A DNA stretch of 56,126 nt from Ruminococcus sp. (GTDB lineage: Bacteria; Bacillota; Clostridia; Oscillospirales; Ruminococcaceae), in contig JAJQIB010000034.1 in NCBI GenBank assembly GCA_021199375.1, positions 1 through 56,126 of the forward strand, given 5' to 3'. Each line of letters starts with the position of its first letter. Within the stretch, counting starts at the first letter, position 1. The translations under genes were made by a program, and so were the position numbers. The notes under the pieces are model-generated. The model had not been told where the DNA came from, ran no database searches, and saw nothing but the letters and a program-made list of their open reading frames with translations. This document shows, piece by piece, positions 8,191 to 15,153 of the stretch.

Positions 8191-8197
8191 AAAGGGT

Positions 8198-9127
8198 ATG
8201 GCAAACGTTTTAATAACAGGCGCAAGCGGTATGATAGGCTTAGCGCTCACAGAGCTGCTTCTGAGAAAAAAGCACAGGATTTTTGCTATTGATACTCGTA
8301 AGAATGATTTTGTTGAAACTGAACAAAACTACACGTTTGTTCAGTGTGAGGTTAGTGATGCGACAACCGTCACTGACATAATTAACAGTAATCAAATTGA
8401 CAACATAGTTCACTTAGCGTGTACAGTAGACAACGACCTAGATCCGCTCGTTACGGATGCTGAAATTAAGCAGAGCAAGCTTTGTGACAAGTATCTGTAC
8501 GCAGCAGCTGACAAGGCAGGTGTTAAAAGCATTGTACTGACAAGCACTACTCTTGTGTACGGACTTCAAAAGGGCAGAGAGCCAATAAGAGAGACTACTC
8601 CTGAAAAGGGAAGCTCTAACTATGTTGACATGAAGCTTGCCTCCGAAAAGGCATTGGCTAAGGCTTTAAAGAAGTCTGATACTATACCGGTTATCGCAAG
8701 AGTTGCTCCGATTTACACCTCTGAATTTACAGAGAATATGCGAGAGCACGTATACGATAAAAAGGAGGATGTAGGCTACATATTCAAGGATGGTGAATAT
8801 GGCTACTCGTTCTGCTGCTTGTATAACTACGTTGACTTTATCAGCGGTATAATTGATGTTCCTTCAGGAAGGTATGAGGGTATTTATAACATTTGCGACT
8901 CTCGTCCGACCACGGCTAAGGAGATTCTTGAGTACGAGCGTGAGCATCACAGAATAGGAGCTGTTATTCAAAGAAATGCTCCATCAGGTGTAAGCTTTAA
9001 CAAGTCAAAGGCCAAGAGCGATTATCGTTATTTTGATCCCAGTGCTTCGTTTGGCAACTGGAATATAGACAACACACGTGCAAAGCGCATTTCAACCTTC
9101 CGTTGGAATCTGGCTAACACCAAGTGA
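8198..9127 (+). CDS. NAD-dependent epimerase/dehydratase, SDR superfamily
   Basis: A 309-residue extended short-chain dehydrogenase. The N-terminal Rossmann motif is GASGMIG (residues 7-13), followed by a beta-strand ending in D (AIDTR), which favours NAD(H). LTSTTLVYG and YVDMK supply the catalytic Ser/Thr and the YxxxK pair. Enzymes of this group act on nucleotide sugars, but the substrate cannot be inferred; there is no sugar-nucleotide partner next to it except rfbB 1.7 kb downstream. It is monocistronic: own promoter and long leader upstream, terminator at 9158-9194. SD AAGGAGTG precedes ATG 8198. Confidence 0.8.
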   Translation: MANVLITGASGMIGLALTELLLRKKHRIFAIDTRKNDFVETEQNYTFVQCEVSDATTVTDIINSNQIDNIVHLACTVDNDLDPLVTDAEIKQSKLCDKYLYAAADKAGVKSIVLTSTTLVYGLQKGREPIRETTPEKGSSNYVDMKLASEKALAKALKKSDTIPVIARVAPIYTSEFTENMREHVYDKKEDVGYIFKDGEYGYSFCCLYNYVDFISGIIDVPSGRYEGIYNICDSRPTTAKEILEYEREHHRIGAVIQRNAPSGVSFNKSKAKSDYRYFDPSASFGNWNIDNTRAKRISTFRWNLANTK

Positions 9128-9157
9128 TTTAATAAGGCGTTTAATTGACAAATATAA

Positions 9158-9194
9158 AAGGCTGTTGCAGAATTCATGCTGTGACAGCTTTTTT
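9158..9194 (+). terminator. Rho-independent terminator of the SDR gene
   Basis: GGCTGT...ACAGCT stem (9160-9188) followed by a run of six T (9189-9194), about 30 nt after the stop codon. Confidence 0.7.
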
Positions 9195-9203
9195 GCTTTT
9201 GTA

Positions 9204-9231
9204 ACGTTTAAGGATGGATTAACATATTATA
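9204..9231 (+). promoter_or_regulatory. Predicted sigma-K promoter of dpaAB
   Basis: AC (9204-9205), 17 bp, then CATATTATA (9223-9231), which fits the mother-cell sporulation consensus AC-N16/17-CATANNNTA. In Bacillus subtilis the dipicolinate synthase operon spoVF is transcribed by sigma-K, which supports the reading. An overlapping TATAAT (9230-9235) has no good -35 partner. Expected transcript start is near 9239, leaving a leader of about 75 nt. Confidence 0.6.
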
Positions 9232-9313
9232 TAATAATTCCAATTGGAATTTAACCGAGGAGCTAGTTTTTAATGTTAGCAATTGATAGATAGTTTTGGG
9301 GAGGTAATGGGTA

Positions 9314-10195
9314 ATGAGCAGTGAAGCAGAGATTCGTCCGATTTTTTTGTGTACAGGATCTGACAGGAGACAGCTTTATGCGGCAAGAAGGCTTTCTGAT
9401 GCAGGTGAGGTTTACACCTTTTGTACTGATGGAAGCATAGATGGCGTACAAAATTTACAGTCGCTTGATGATTTGCCCTGTGCGGTAAATGTGTTGGTGC
9501 TGCCCATGCCCTGTTCTAGCGGACTTACTATTCCATCAGCGGGAAGGCGTTTGATTTGCTCTGATTTCATCGGCAGCCTTGACAAGGGAGCCATAATTAC
9601 GGGCGGAAGAATGAACACCGCCATGATAGAGTATTTTAATTCGCTGGGATTTGACACCTGTGACTACTACCGGCGTGAGGAGCTCGCTGTGAAAAATTGT
9701 GTTCCCACTGCTGAGGGTACACTTGCTTTGGCAATGCGTGAGCTTGATGTTACTGTATTTGGTACAGAGGCTTTAATTATTGGGTGGGGCCGTGTTGCCA
9801 AGGCGTGTGCTAGGCTTTTTGGCGCAGCAGGAGCACATGTGACCGTAGCAGCAAGAGGTGTCGGAGCCTTGGCGCAGGCTGAAAGCGCAGGCTTTTCGGT
9901 TATAGCTCTGAGCACGCTAAAAACTCAAATCGGCGGCTTTAGACTTGTCATAAATACCGTTCCCGCACCTGTTTTAACTGACGAGATCTTGTGCGAAACA
10001 CGCAAAGACTGCCTTATCATAGATCTCGCATCAAAGCCGGGCGGTACGGATTTTGAAGCCTGCGAAAGGTACTCCCGCAGAGCAATTCACGCCCTCTCGC
10101 TCCCCGGAAAATGCGCTCCCGTAACCGCAGGAGAGATTATAGCTGATGCGGTTTTGAACATCTATCAGGAAAGGAGCGGCAAAGATGCCACTTGA
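9314..10195 (+). CDS. dpaA: Dipicolinate synthase subunit A
   Basis: A 293-residue protein matching SpoVFA/DpaA. The N-terminal half contains DYYRREELAVKNCVPTAEGT, a signature stretch of the family; the C-terminal half is a dinucleotide-binding domain (ALIIGWGRVAKACARLFGAA). With DpaB it oxidises dihydrodipicolinate, a lysine-pathway intermediate, to dipicolinic acid, which is pumped into the forespore and gives spores heat resistance; the enzyme acts in the mother cell. SD GGGGAGG stands 9-10 nt before ATG 9314. It overlaps dpaB by 11 bp, so the two are translated from one message. Many Clostridia lack dpaAB and use an electron-transfer flavoprotein instead, so its presence here is informative. 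Confidence 0.93.
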   Translation: MSSEAEIRPIFLCTGSDRRQLYAARRLSDAGEVYTFCTDGSIDGVQNLQSLDDLPCAVNVLVLPMPCSSGLTIPSAGRRLICSDFIGSLDKGAIITGGRMNTAMIEYFNSLGFDTCDYYRREELAVKNCVPTAEGTLALAMRELDVTVFGTEALIIGWGRVAKACARLFGAAGAHVTVAARGVGALAQAESAGFSVIALSTLKTQIGGFRLVINTVPAPVLTDEILCETRKDCLIIDLASKPGGTDFEACERYSRRAIHALSLPGKCAPVTAGEIIADAVLNIYQERSGKDAT

Positions 10196-10763
10196 AGGAA
10201 TAAAAATCGGATTTGCCGTAAGCGGTTCCTTCTGTACCTTTGAAAAATCCTTTGCCGAGGCAAAAAGACTTGTTGATATGGGTGCAATTTTAACTCCCAT
10301 AATGTCGTTTAATGCAGCGACGCTAGATACACGCTTTGGCAAGGGCAAGGATAACAGGACTAAGCTGGAAGAAATTTGCTCACGGAGTGCAATTTGCACG
10401 CTTGAGGATGCCGAACCGATTGGTCCTAAGCGAATGTTTGATATTTTAGTCATCTGTCCATGTACAGCGACCACTATGGGAAAGCTTGCAAACGCTATTT
10501 ACGACACGCCCGTAACACTCGGAGTCAAGTCTCATTTAAGAAGCGAACAACCGGTGCTCATTGCCGTTTCGACAAATGATGCATTGTCGGCAAGTGCAAG
10601 AAATATTGGTTTGCTCATGAATCTTAAGCACTATTTTCTTGTGCCATTTGGTCAGGATGACTATTTAAAAAAGCCAAATTCGCTTTCGGCGGATTTTTCT
10701 CTTTTGCCTAATGCAATAGAGGCGGCACTAAAAGGCAAACAGCTGCAGCCGATTTTGATATAG
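10185..10763 (+). CDS. dpaB: Dipicolinate synthase subunit B (flavoprotein)
   Basis: A 192-residue flavoprotein of the HFCD/Dfp type. The start GIKIGFAVSGSFCTFEK, the central ILVICPCTATTMGKLANAI and the late LMNLKHYFLVPFGQDD are typical of SpoVFB/DpaB. It works with DpaA in the last step to dipicolinic acid. It starts inside the 3' end of dpaA (ATG 10185, SD GGAAAGGAG in dpaA) and ends just before a perfect terminator, so the operon is dpaA-dpaB only. The length is normal for the family. Confidence 0.93.
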   Translation: MPLEGIKIGFAVSGSFCTFEKSFAEAKRLVDMGAILTPIMSFNAATLDTRFGKGKDNRTKLEEICSRSAICTLEDAEPIGPKRMFDILVICPCTATTMGKLANAIYDTPVTLGVKSHLRSEQPVLIAVSTNDALSASARNIGLLMNLKHYFLVPFGQDDYLKKPNSLSADFSLLPNAIEAALKGKQLQPILI

Positions 10764-10769
10764 CTTTTT

Positions 10770-10808
10770 AAGAGTGCAGGTGTGTAGGCGCATCTGCACT
10801 CTTGACTT
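10770..10808 (+). terminator. Terminator of dpaAB
   Basis: Perfect 10-bp stem AAGAGTGCAG (10770-10779) / CTGCACTCTT (10794-10803), loop of 14 nt, followed by a T-rich stretch. It overlaps the -35 box of the rfbB promoter. Confidence 0.8.
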
Positions 10809-10830
10809 ATTTTTATTTATGTGGTAGACT
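10802..10830 (+). promoter_or_regulatory. Promoter of rfbB
   Basis: TTGACT (10802-10807), 17 bp, TAGACT (10825-10830), about 25 nt before the start codon. Confidence 0.6.
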
Positions 10831-10855
10831 TAATGCATAAAGGAGATGGTAGGTG

Positions 10856-11809
10856 ATGAAGCTTTTGGTGACGGGAGGAGCGGGCTTTATTGGTTCTAAT
10901 TTTATTTCTTATATGCTGTCTGTCTATAATGATTGTGAAATCATTTGTTTAGATAAGCTTACCTATGCAGGAAGCCTCGATAATCTTTCAGATGCTTTAG
11001 ATAGAACGAATTTTAAATTTGTTAAGGGTGATATTTGTGATAAGGAGACGGTGTGTGATATCTTTGATCGTGAGCATCCTGATGCTGTAGTGAATTTTGC
11101 TGCCGAAAGTCATGTAGATCGTTCAATAGAATCACCGGATGTATTTATAAAGACGAATATTTTAGGAGCGGGTATACTTTTAGATGCTTGTCTTGGGTTT
11201 GGGTGTACTCGTTTTCATCAGATTTCTACTGATGAGGTTTATGGAGATTTGCCGCTTGATTGTGCCGACTTAAGCTTTTCAGAGGATTATCCCTTGCATC
11301 CGAGCAGTCCTTATTCAAGCTCAAAGGCAGGTGCAGATTTGCTTGTACTTTCATACTATAAAACCTATGGACTTAATGTGACGATAAGCCGCTGCGGAAA
11401 CAATTATGGTTTTCATCAGCACACTGAAAAGCTAATACCTAAGACCATTGAAAATGCACTTAGAGATAAACCTATTCCCATATATGGTGCTGGACTTAAC
11501 GTTCGTGATTGGATTCATGTGTTGGATCACTGTAGGGCAATTGATGTTATTTTAAAAAAAGGCAGAGCTGGTGAGGTATATAATGTAGGTGCTCGAAACA
11601 GGGTGCGAAATATTGATTTGGTCAAGTATATACTTAAAGAGCTTGGCAAGTCTGATAGTCTTATTAATTTTGTTACTGACAGAAAAGGTCATGATAGACT
11701 TTATGCTGTAGATCCAGGCAAGCTTGAGCGAGAGCTTTCTTGGAAAGCTGAAATTGAATTTGAGCAGGGATTAAGGGATACGATAGAGTGGTATGTACAA
11801 CATCTATAA
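10856..11809 (+). CDS. rfbB: dTDP-glucose 4,6-dehydratase
   Basis: A 317-residue extended SDR with MKLLVTGGAGFIGSNF at the N-terminus, NFAAESHVDRSIESP, STDEVYGD (catalytic Thr-Asp-Glu) and the active-site tyrosine-lysine pair in YSSSKAGAD, then NNYGFHQHTEKLIP. Together these identify RmlB/RfbB, which converts dTDP-glucose to dTDP-4-keto-6-deoxyglucose on the way to dTDP-rhamnose and related wall sugars. rfbA, rfbC and rfbD are not adjacent. ATG 10856 is preferred; GTG 10853 is also well placed behind AGGAG (10841-10845). It has its own promoter, and it shares a convergent terminator with the citrate synthase gene. Confidence 0.9.
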   Translation: MKLLVTGGAGFIGSNFISYMLSVYNDCEIICLDKLTYAGSLDNLSDALDRTNFKFVKGDICDKETVCDIFDREHPDAVVNFAAESHVDRSIESPDVFIKTNILGAGILLDACLGFGCTRFHQISTDEVYGDLPLDCADLSFSEDYPLHPSSPYSSSKAGADLLVLSYYKTYGLNVTISRCGNNYGFHQHTEKLIPKTIENALRDKPIPIYGAGLNVRDWIHVLDHCRAIDVILKKGRAGEVYNVGARNRVRNIDLVKYILKELGKSDSLINFVTDRKGHDRLYAVDPGKLERELSWKAEIEFEQGLRDTIEWYVQHL

Positions 11810-11814
11810 AAAAG

Positions 11815-11852
11815 CTCCATGTATTTAGCATTTGCCAATACATGGAGTTTTT
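11815..11852 (+). terminator. Bidirectional terminator between rfbB and citrate synthase
   Basis: Perfect 11-bp stem CTCCATGTATT (11815-11825) / AATACATGGAG (11837-11847) with TTTTT on the plus side and AAAAAA upstream (a U tract on minus). It lies between convergent genes and can serve both. Confidence 0.85.
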
Positions 11853-11855
11853 ATA

Positions 11856-13181
11856 TCATTCCTTCTCCTTCATAATGCTCATATATGCAGGACGAATTAT
11901 TTTGTTCATGCCGATAAGCTCTTCTATACGGTGAGCGCTCCAGCCTACTACACGTGCAATTGCGAAGAGCGGAGTATAAAGCTCTGTTGGAATACCCAGC
12001 ATATCATAAACAAAGCCACTGTAAAAGTCAACGTTTGGACTTACTCCCTTGAATATATGACGCTTCTCACCTATAAGCTTAGGCGCTATGTCTTCAACTG
12101 CGTTGTATAGCTTCATGTCGCCTTCTCTGTTCTTTGCCTTAGCAAGCTGTTCAACATACGCCTTAAGCACTCTTTCACGTGGATCCGATACTGAATAAAC
12201 TGCGTGACCCATGCCATAGATTAAGCCCTTGCCGTCAAATGTCTCACCATCTAGGATTTTGCGCAAATAGTCTTCAACCTCATCATAGTCGTCATAACAG
12301 GATACGTTTTCTCGTATATTATCCATCATCTCCATAACCTTGATGTTGGCACCACCGTGCTTTGGTCCCTTTAGTGAGGACATTGCCGCACTTATAGCCG
12401 AGTAGGTGTCTGAGCCTGCTGAGGTTACCACACGAGTTGTAAAGGTAGAATTGTTGCCGCCGCCATGCTCCATGTGCAGCATTAGCACTACATCCAAAAC
12501 CTTTGCTTCAAGCGGAGTATACTGCATATCGGGGCGTAGCATTCTTAGAAAATTCTCCGCCGTAGAGAGTCCTTCAAGCGGGCGGTGAATGTACATGCTT
12601 GCATCCTTTTCGTAGTGGTTATAGGCGTGATAGCCGTAAACTGCGAGCATAGGGAAGACGCTTATTAGTCTTATGCATTGGCGTATGCTGTTGGCTATAT
12701 CGCCGTTTACACAGTCGTCATATGAAGCGAGAGTGAGTATGCTTTTTGTCATTGAGTTCATAATGTCATTCGATGGAGCCTTCATTATAACATCTCTGGT
12801 AAAATTCACCGGTAGCCTTCTGCTCTCTGCAAGTATACTGTTAAATTCCTCAAGCTGGTCGGAATTTGGAAGCTGTCCGAAAAGCAACAGATATGCTGTT
12901 CGCTCAAATCCGTATTCGCCATTGAGCTGCTTTATTAGCGTATAAATGTTGTAGCCACGATACCACAGCTCGCCGTCACATGGCACCCTTTCACCATCAA
13001 TATTTTTAAATGATACTATTTTAGAAATTCGAGTAAGTCCCGTTAAAACTCCCTTGCCATTTTGGTCACGAAGTCCCCTATTTACTCCGTATTCTTTAAA
13101 AACCACATCCGATATTGTGTCGTTTTCTCTGCAAGCTTCAAGCTTTTGCTCAGAATATTCCTTAAGTCTTTCGTCACTCAT
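11856..13181 (-). CDS. gltA: Citrate synthase
   Basis: A 441-residue citrate synthase of the long clostridial type. The active-site segments are visible: HMEHGGGNNSTFTTR, YGMGHAVYSVSDPR (catalytic His) and SPNVDFYSGFVY (catalytic Asp). It condenses acetyl-CoA with oxaloacetate to citrate, here presumably supplying 2-oxoglutarate for glutamate. SD AGAGGAAC stands before ATG 13181. It begins 2 nt after the stop of a winged-helix regulator gene and is the third gene of a marR-marR-gltA operon, which suggests direct transcriptional control by those regulators. No aconitase or isocitrate dehydrogenase gene is in the window. Confidence 0.92.
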   Translation of the reverse strand: MSDERLKEYSEQKLEACRENDTISDVVFKEYGVNRGLRDQNGKGVLTGLTRISKIVSFKNIDGERVPCDGELWYRGYNIYTLIKQLNGEYGFERTAYLLLFGQLPNSDQLEEFNSILAESRRLPVNFTRDVIMKAPSNDIMNSMTKSILTLASYDDCVNGDIANSIRQCIRLISVFPMLAVYGYHAYNHYEKDASMYIHRPLEGLSTAENFLRMLRPDMQYTPLEAKVLDVVLMLHMEHGGGNNSTFTTRVVTSAGSDTYSAISAAMSSLKGPKHGGANIKVMEMMDNIRENVSCYDDYDEVEDYLRKILDGETFDGKGLIYGMGHAVYSVSDPRERVLKAYVEQLAKAKNREGDMKLYNAVEDIAPKLIGEKRHIFKGVSPNVDFYSGFVYDMLGIPTELYTPLFAIARVVGWSAHRIEELIGMNKIIRPAYMSIMKEKE

Positions 13182-13183
13182 TT

Positions 13184-13642
13184 TTAGTTCCTCTTTTCTA
13201 TTTCTTTATTTATTATATCCTCAAGCTCAAACAGTCCCGTAATTAGCTCCATGAATTTTTCTTCTCCATAGCTTTCTATAACATTACGGTGTACATTGTC
13301 TAAAAGCTCACGCTGCTCTAAAATCTGCTCGACACCATAGTCGGTAATTTTGATGTAGGTTCCGTCATGTCCGTCATCATCATGTGTCCATATAACTAAT
13401 CCCTTGCTTTCAAATGAACGAATAATTCCTGTCACACGTTCGAGCGGCAGCTTCATGCTGTCACAGATATCCTTGATGTATATTTTTGTATCAGTGTCGT
13501 TATCCGCAAGATTAGCTGATAAAAACCAAAGTGCTGCATAGTCAATTGCATTTATTTTACTAAAAAGCTTATCTATGTTTACTTTTGGTGTAATGCTTGC
13601 TGCTGGGTTTTGCATTATGTCTCTTTTTTCTATTTCATTCAT
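13184..13642 (-). CDS. MarR-like winged-helix regulator (second of tandem pair)
   Basis: A 152-residue protein with a helical N-terminus, a winged helix-turn-helix at about residues 50-105 (YIKDICDSMKLPLERVTGII, then GLVIWTHDDDGHDGTYIKIT as the wing) and a C-terminal dimerisation helix. It fits the MarR superfamily but diverges from the classical DxRxxR wing motif. It lies 22 nt after the upstream MarR gene and 2 nt before citrate synthase, so the three form one operon. SD AAGGAG is 9 nt from ATG 13642. The ligand is unknown. Having two different winged-helix genes before one metabolic gene is unusual. Confidence 0.75.
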   Translation of the reverse strand: MNEIEKRDIMQNPAASITPKVNIDKLFSKINAIDYAALWFLSANLADNDTDTKIYIKDICDSMKLPLERVTGIIRSFESKGLVIWTHDDDGHDGTYIKITDYGVEQILEQRELLDNVHRNVIESYGEEKFMELITGLFELEDIINKEIEKRN

Positions 13643-13664
13643 TTTCGTTGTCTCCTTTTTTTAT

Positions 13665-14090
13665 TTATGTCTTAAATACTATGTCAAGCACACGCCTGTT
13701 AAGTCGCACGTACTCGGTGGCATCGTCAGGTCCTAGCTGTTCGAGAACGTCTGCGATAAATTGCAGCATTTCTTTTTTGAATTTTTCACAGCGTTCCTTT
13801 CCCTTTTCACTTATTTTTATTATGGTCTGTCTGTTGTCATTTGAATCAGGAATTCGGCAAATGTAGCCATCTTTTTCTAGGTTTTTCAAAATAACCGAGG
13901 TTCTTGCAGTACTCATCATAAATTCATCGCTTATTGTCTTAGGATGAATTTCATTCTCGTGATTTGTAAGATATACAAGAACGAAGGTTTCGCCCTTCAT
14001 GAGCTTTGACATTTGCCTTTCATAGCTCACCTGTTTTTTGCCGCTGCGCAAATTAAGCAGCTCCATCGCCAATGTTTGGTAATACATCAT
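13665..14090 (-). CDS. MarR-family transcriptional regulator (first of tandem pair)
   Basis: A 141-residue MarR protein. The HTH is at about residues 45-75 (HPKTISDEFMMSTARTSVIL) and the wing contains GYICRIPDSNDNRQTIIKIS, where DSNDNRQ corresponds to the DxRDxR motif. I start at ATG 14090 because AGGAG (14096-14100) is 5 nt upstream; TTG 14105 lies before the SD, and ATG 14087 is an alternative. It is the first gene of the marR-marR-gltA operon. Its promoter (14127-14155) is overlapped by the palindrome AATAGCTA-N7-TAGCTATT, the arrangement expected for autorepression by a MarR dimer. Confidence 0.85.
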   Translation of the reverse strand: MMYYQTLAMELLNLRSGKKQVSYERQMSKLMKGETFVLVYLTNHENEIHPKTISDEFMMSTARTSVILKNLEKDGYICRIPDSNDNRQTIIKISEKGKERCEKFKKEMLQFIADVLEQLGPDDATEYVRLNRRVLDIVFKT

Positions 14091-14106
14091 GTCCACTCCT
14101 AACAAA

Positions 14107-14129
14107 AATAGCTATATTTATTAGCTATT
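14107..14129 (-). promoter_or_regulatory. Palindromic operator at the marR-marR-gltA promoter
   Basis: AATAGCTA (14107-14114), 7 bp, TAGCTATT (14122-14129): perfect 8-bp arms. The right arm overlaps the -10 hexamer and the rest covers the start region, so a bound dimer would block transcription. The size is typical of a MarR-family site. Confidence 0.6.
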
Positions 14130-14155
14130 TTACCACAAAAAATGTGATAAGTCAA
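14127..14155 (-). promoter_or_regulatory. Promoter of the marR-marR-gltA operon
   Basis: On the minus strand TTGACT (14150-14155), 17 bp, TAAAAT (14127-14132). The spacer contains TTATCACATTT, one arm of the inverted repeat at 14139-14183. Confidence 0.7.
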
Positions 14156-14183
14156 TACATTAACGCAATCTTTATCACATTTT
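14139..14183 (-). terminator. 12-bp inverted repeat: terminator of the oxidoreductase operon and/or second operator
   Basis: AAAATGTGATAA (14139-14150) and TTATCACATTTT (14172-14183) are perfect 12-bp arms 21 nt apart. Read on the minus strand the stem follows the YolD stop codon (14194) and is followed by TTTTTTG, so it can act as a terminator. The proximal arm also lies in the spacer of the marR promoter, so a regulatory role is equally possible. Confidence 0.55.
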
Positions 14184-14193
14184 CATCTTTCTA

Positions 14194-14622
14194 TCACATA
14201 TTCTCGAAGTATTTTCCCTTGATTTCGTAGATGTCGTCAATCGAAATTATCTTGCCATCTTTAAAAATCAATTTTCTTTCGTACTCATTGAACGAGCGAA
14301 CTACACCGGTGTGGACAAGGTATGCTCCGCCGGACTTCCGCTTGTCCGCTTCAAAATAGGTAAGCTTAATCTCTAAATCGTCGTCAATGTGCTCTATGAC
14401 GAGCCTTAGCCTGTCGTTGATTCTAAGGGCTCGTTCATCATCGGGCTCTCTTTTTTTCTCAGTAAGACGTTCCTCCTCATTTACCGCATCAGAGTAGCCT
14501 GAAAGTGCTGCAAATGACGAAAATTGTGCCGCCCGATCCCTTATAGGCATAGCCTTTTGGTCTGTAAAAATCGGTCGCTCGGCATCTATTATATCATCGT
14601 ACTTGTGACAATTTTCACTCAT
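14194..14622 (-). CDS. YolD-like domain protein
   Basis: A 142-residue protein. The motif MPIRDRAAQFSSFAALSGYSDAV (about residues 24-46) is the hallmark of the YolD-like family, usually MPMxDRAxxFAPFAALxGY. YolD-like genes commonly sit beside UmuC/DinB-type translesion polymerase genes, and their function is not settled. Here no polymerase gene is near. Instead the ATG (14620-14622) overlaps the stop of the oxidoreductase gamma gene as ATGA, with SD GGCGGAG inside that gene, so it is translationally coupled to it. The C-terminal half (about 65-140) is beta-rich, as in YolD homologues. It is the last gene of the operon. Confidence 0.75.
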   Translation of the reverse strand: MSENCHKYDDIIDAERPIFTDQKAMPIRDRAAQFSSFAALSGYSDAVNEEERLTEKKREPDDERALRINDRLRLVIEHIDDDLEIKLTYFEADKRKSGGAYLVHTGVVRSFNEYERKLIFKDGKIISIDDIYEIKGKYFENM

Positions 14623-15152
14623 TGAAATGCTCCGCCAAGAGTCATAGCTTTAAGGTTTGCGGGAATAAGCTGAGGTCTTTTAGGGGATACGCACTTTTTG
14701 AGTGCTTTTTCTACTGTTTCTCTTGTGAAGAGATTGGTAAGCTCAAGGAGCTTGCCTAAAAGCACCATATTCGCTCCGCCCGAAAGCTCATTTTTTTCAG
14801 CGATGTCAGAAGCAGCTACCTTAACAAAGCTTACGTCATCTCTTTGACATTCTTCGGTTATAATTGAGCTGTCAGCAAGTATTATTCCGCCTGTTTTTAC
14901 GTTATTTTCAAACTTTCTTAGTGACGGTGAATTCATTACTATCAGCACATCGGGATTTTGTATAACAGGTGAGCCGATTTCCTCATCTGAAATACAAACA
15001 GAACAGTTAGCCGTACCTCCACGCATCTCAGGTCCGTAGGAGGGAAGCCATGTCAGCTTTTTGCCGTCTGTCATAGCGCAGTAGGCAAGCACTTTTCCAG
15101 CAAATAGTATTCCCTGTCCGCCGAAGCCTGCAAGAATAATCTGCATATTCAT
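14619..15152 (-). CDS. 2-oxoacid:ferredoxin oxidoreductase, gamma subunit
   Basis: A 177-residue gamma subunit. The N-terminus MNMQIILAGFGGQGILFAGK and LPSYGPEMRGGTANCSVCIS are diagnostic of the KorC/PorG/VorC gamma family. With alpha, beta and ferredoxin subunits it decarboxylates a 2-oxoacid oxidatively to an acyl-CoA and reduces ferredoxin. I chose ATG 15152 rather than 15191: it follows the beta-subunit stop by 1 nt, has AGGAG 10 nt upstream, and gives the family N-terminus. The stop overlaps the YolD start. Confidence 0.9.
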   Translation of the reverse strand: MNMQIILAGFGGQGILFAGKVLAYCAMTDGKKLTWLPSYGPEMRGGTANCSVCISDEEIGSPVIQNPDVLIVMNSPSLRKFENNVKTGGIILADSSIITEECQRDDVSFVKVAASDIAEKNELSGGANMVLLGKLLELTNLFTRETVEKALKKCVSPKRPQLIPANLKAMTLGGAFQ

Positions 15153-15153
15153 A

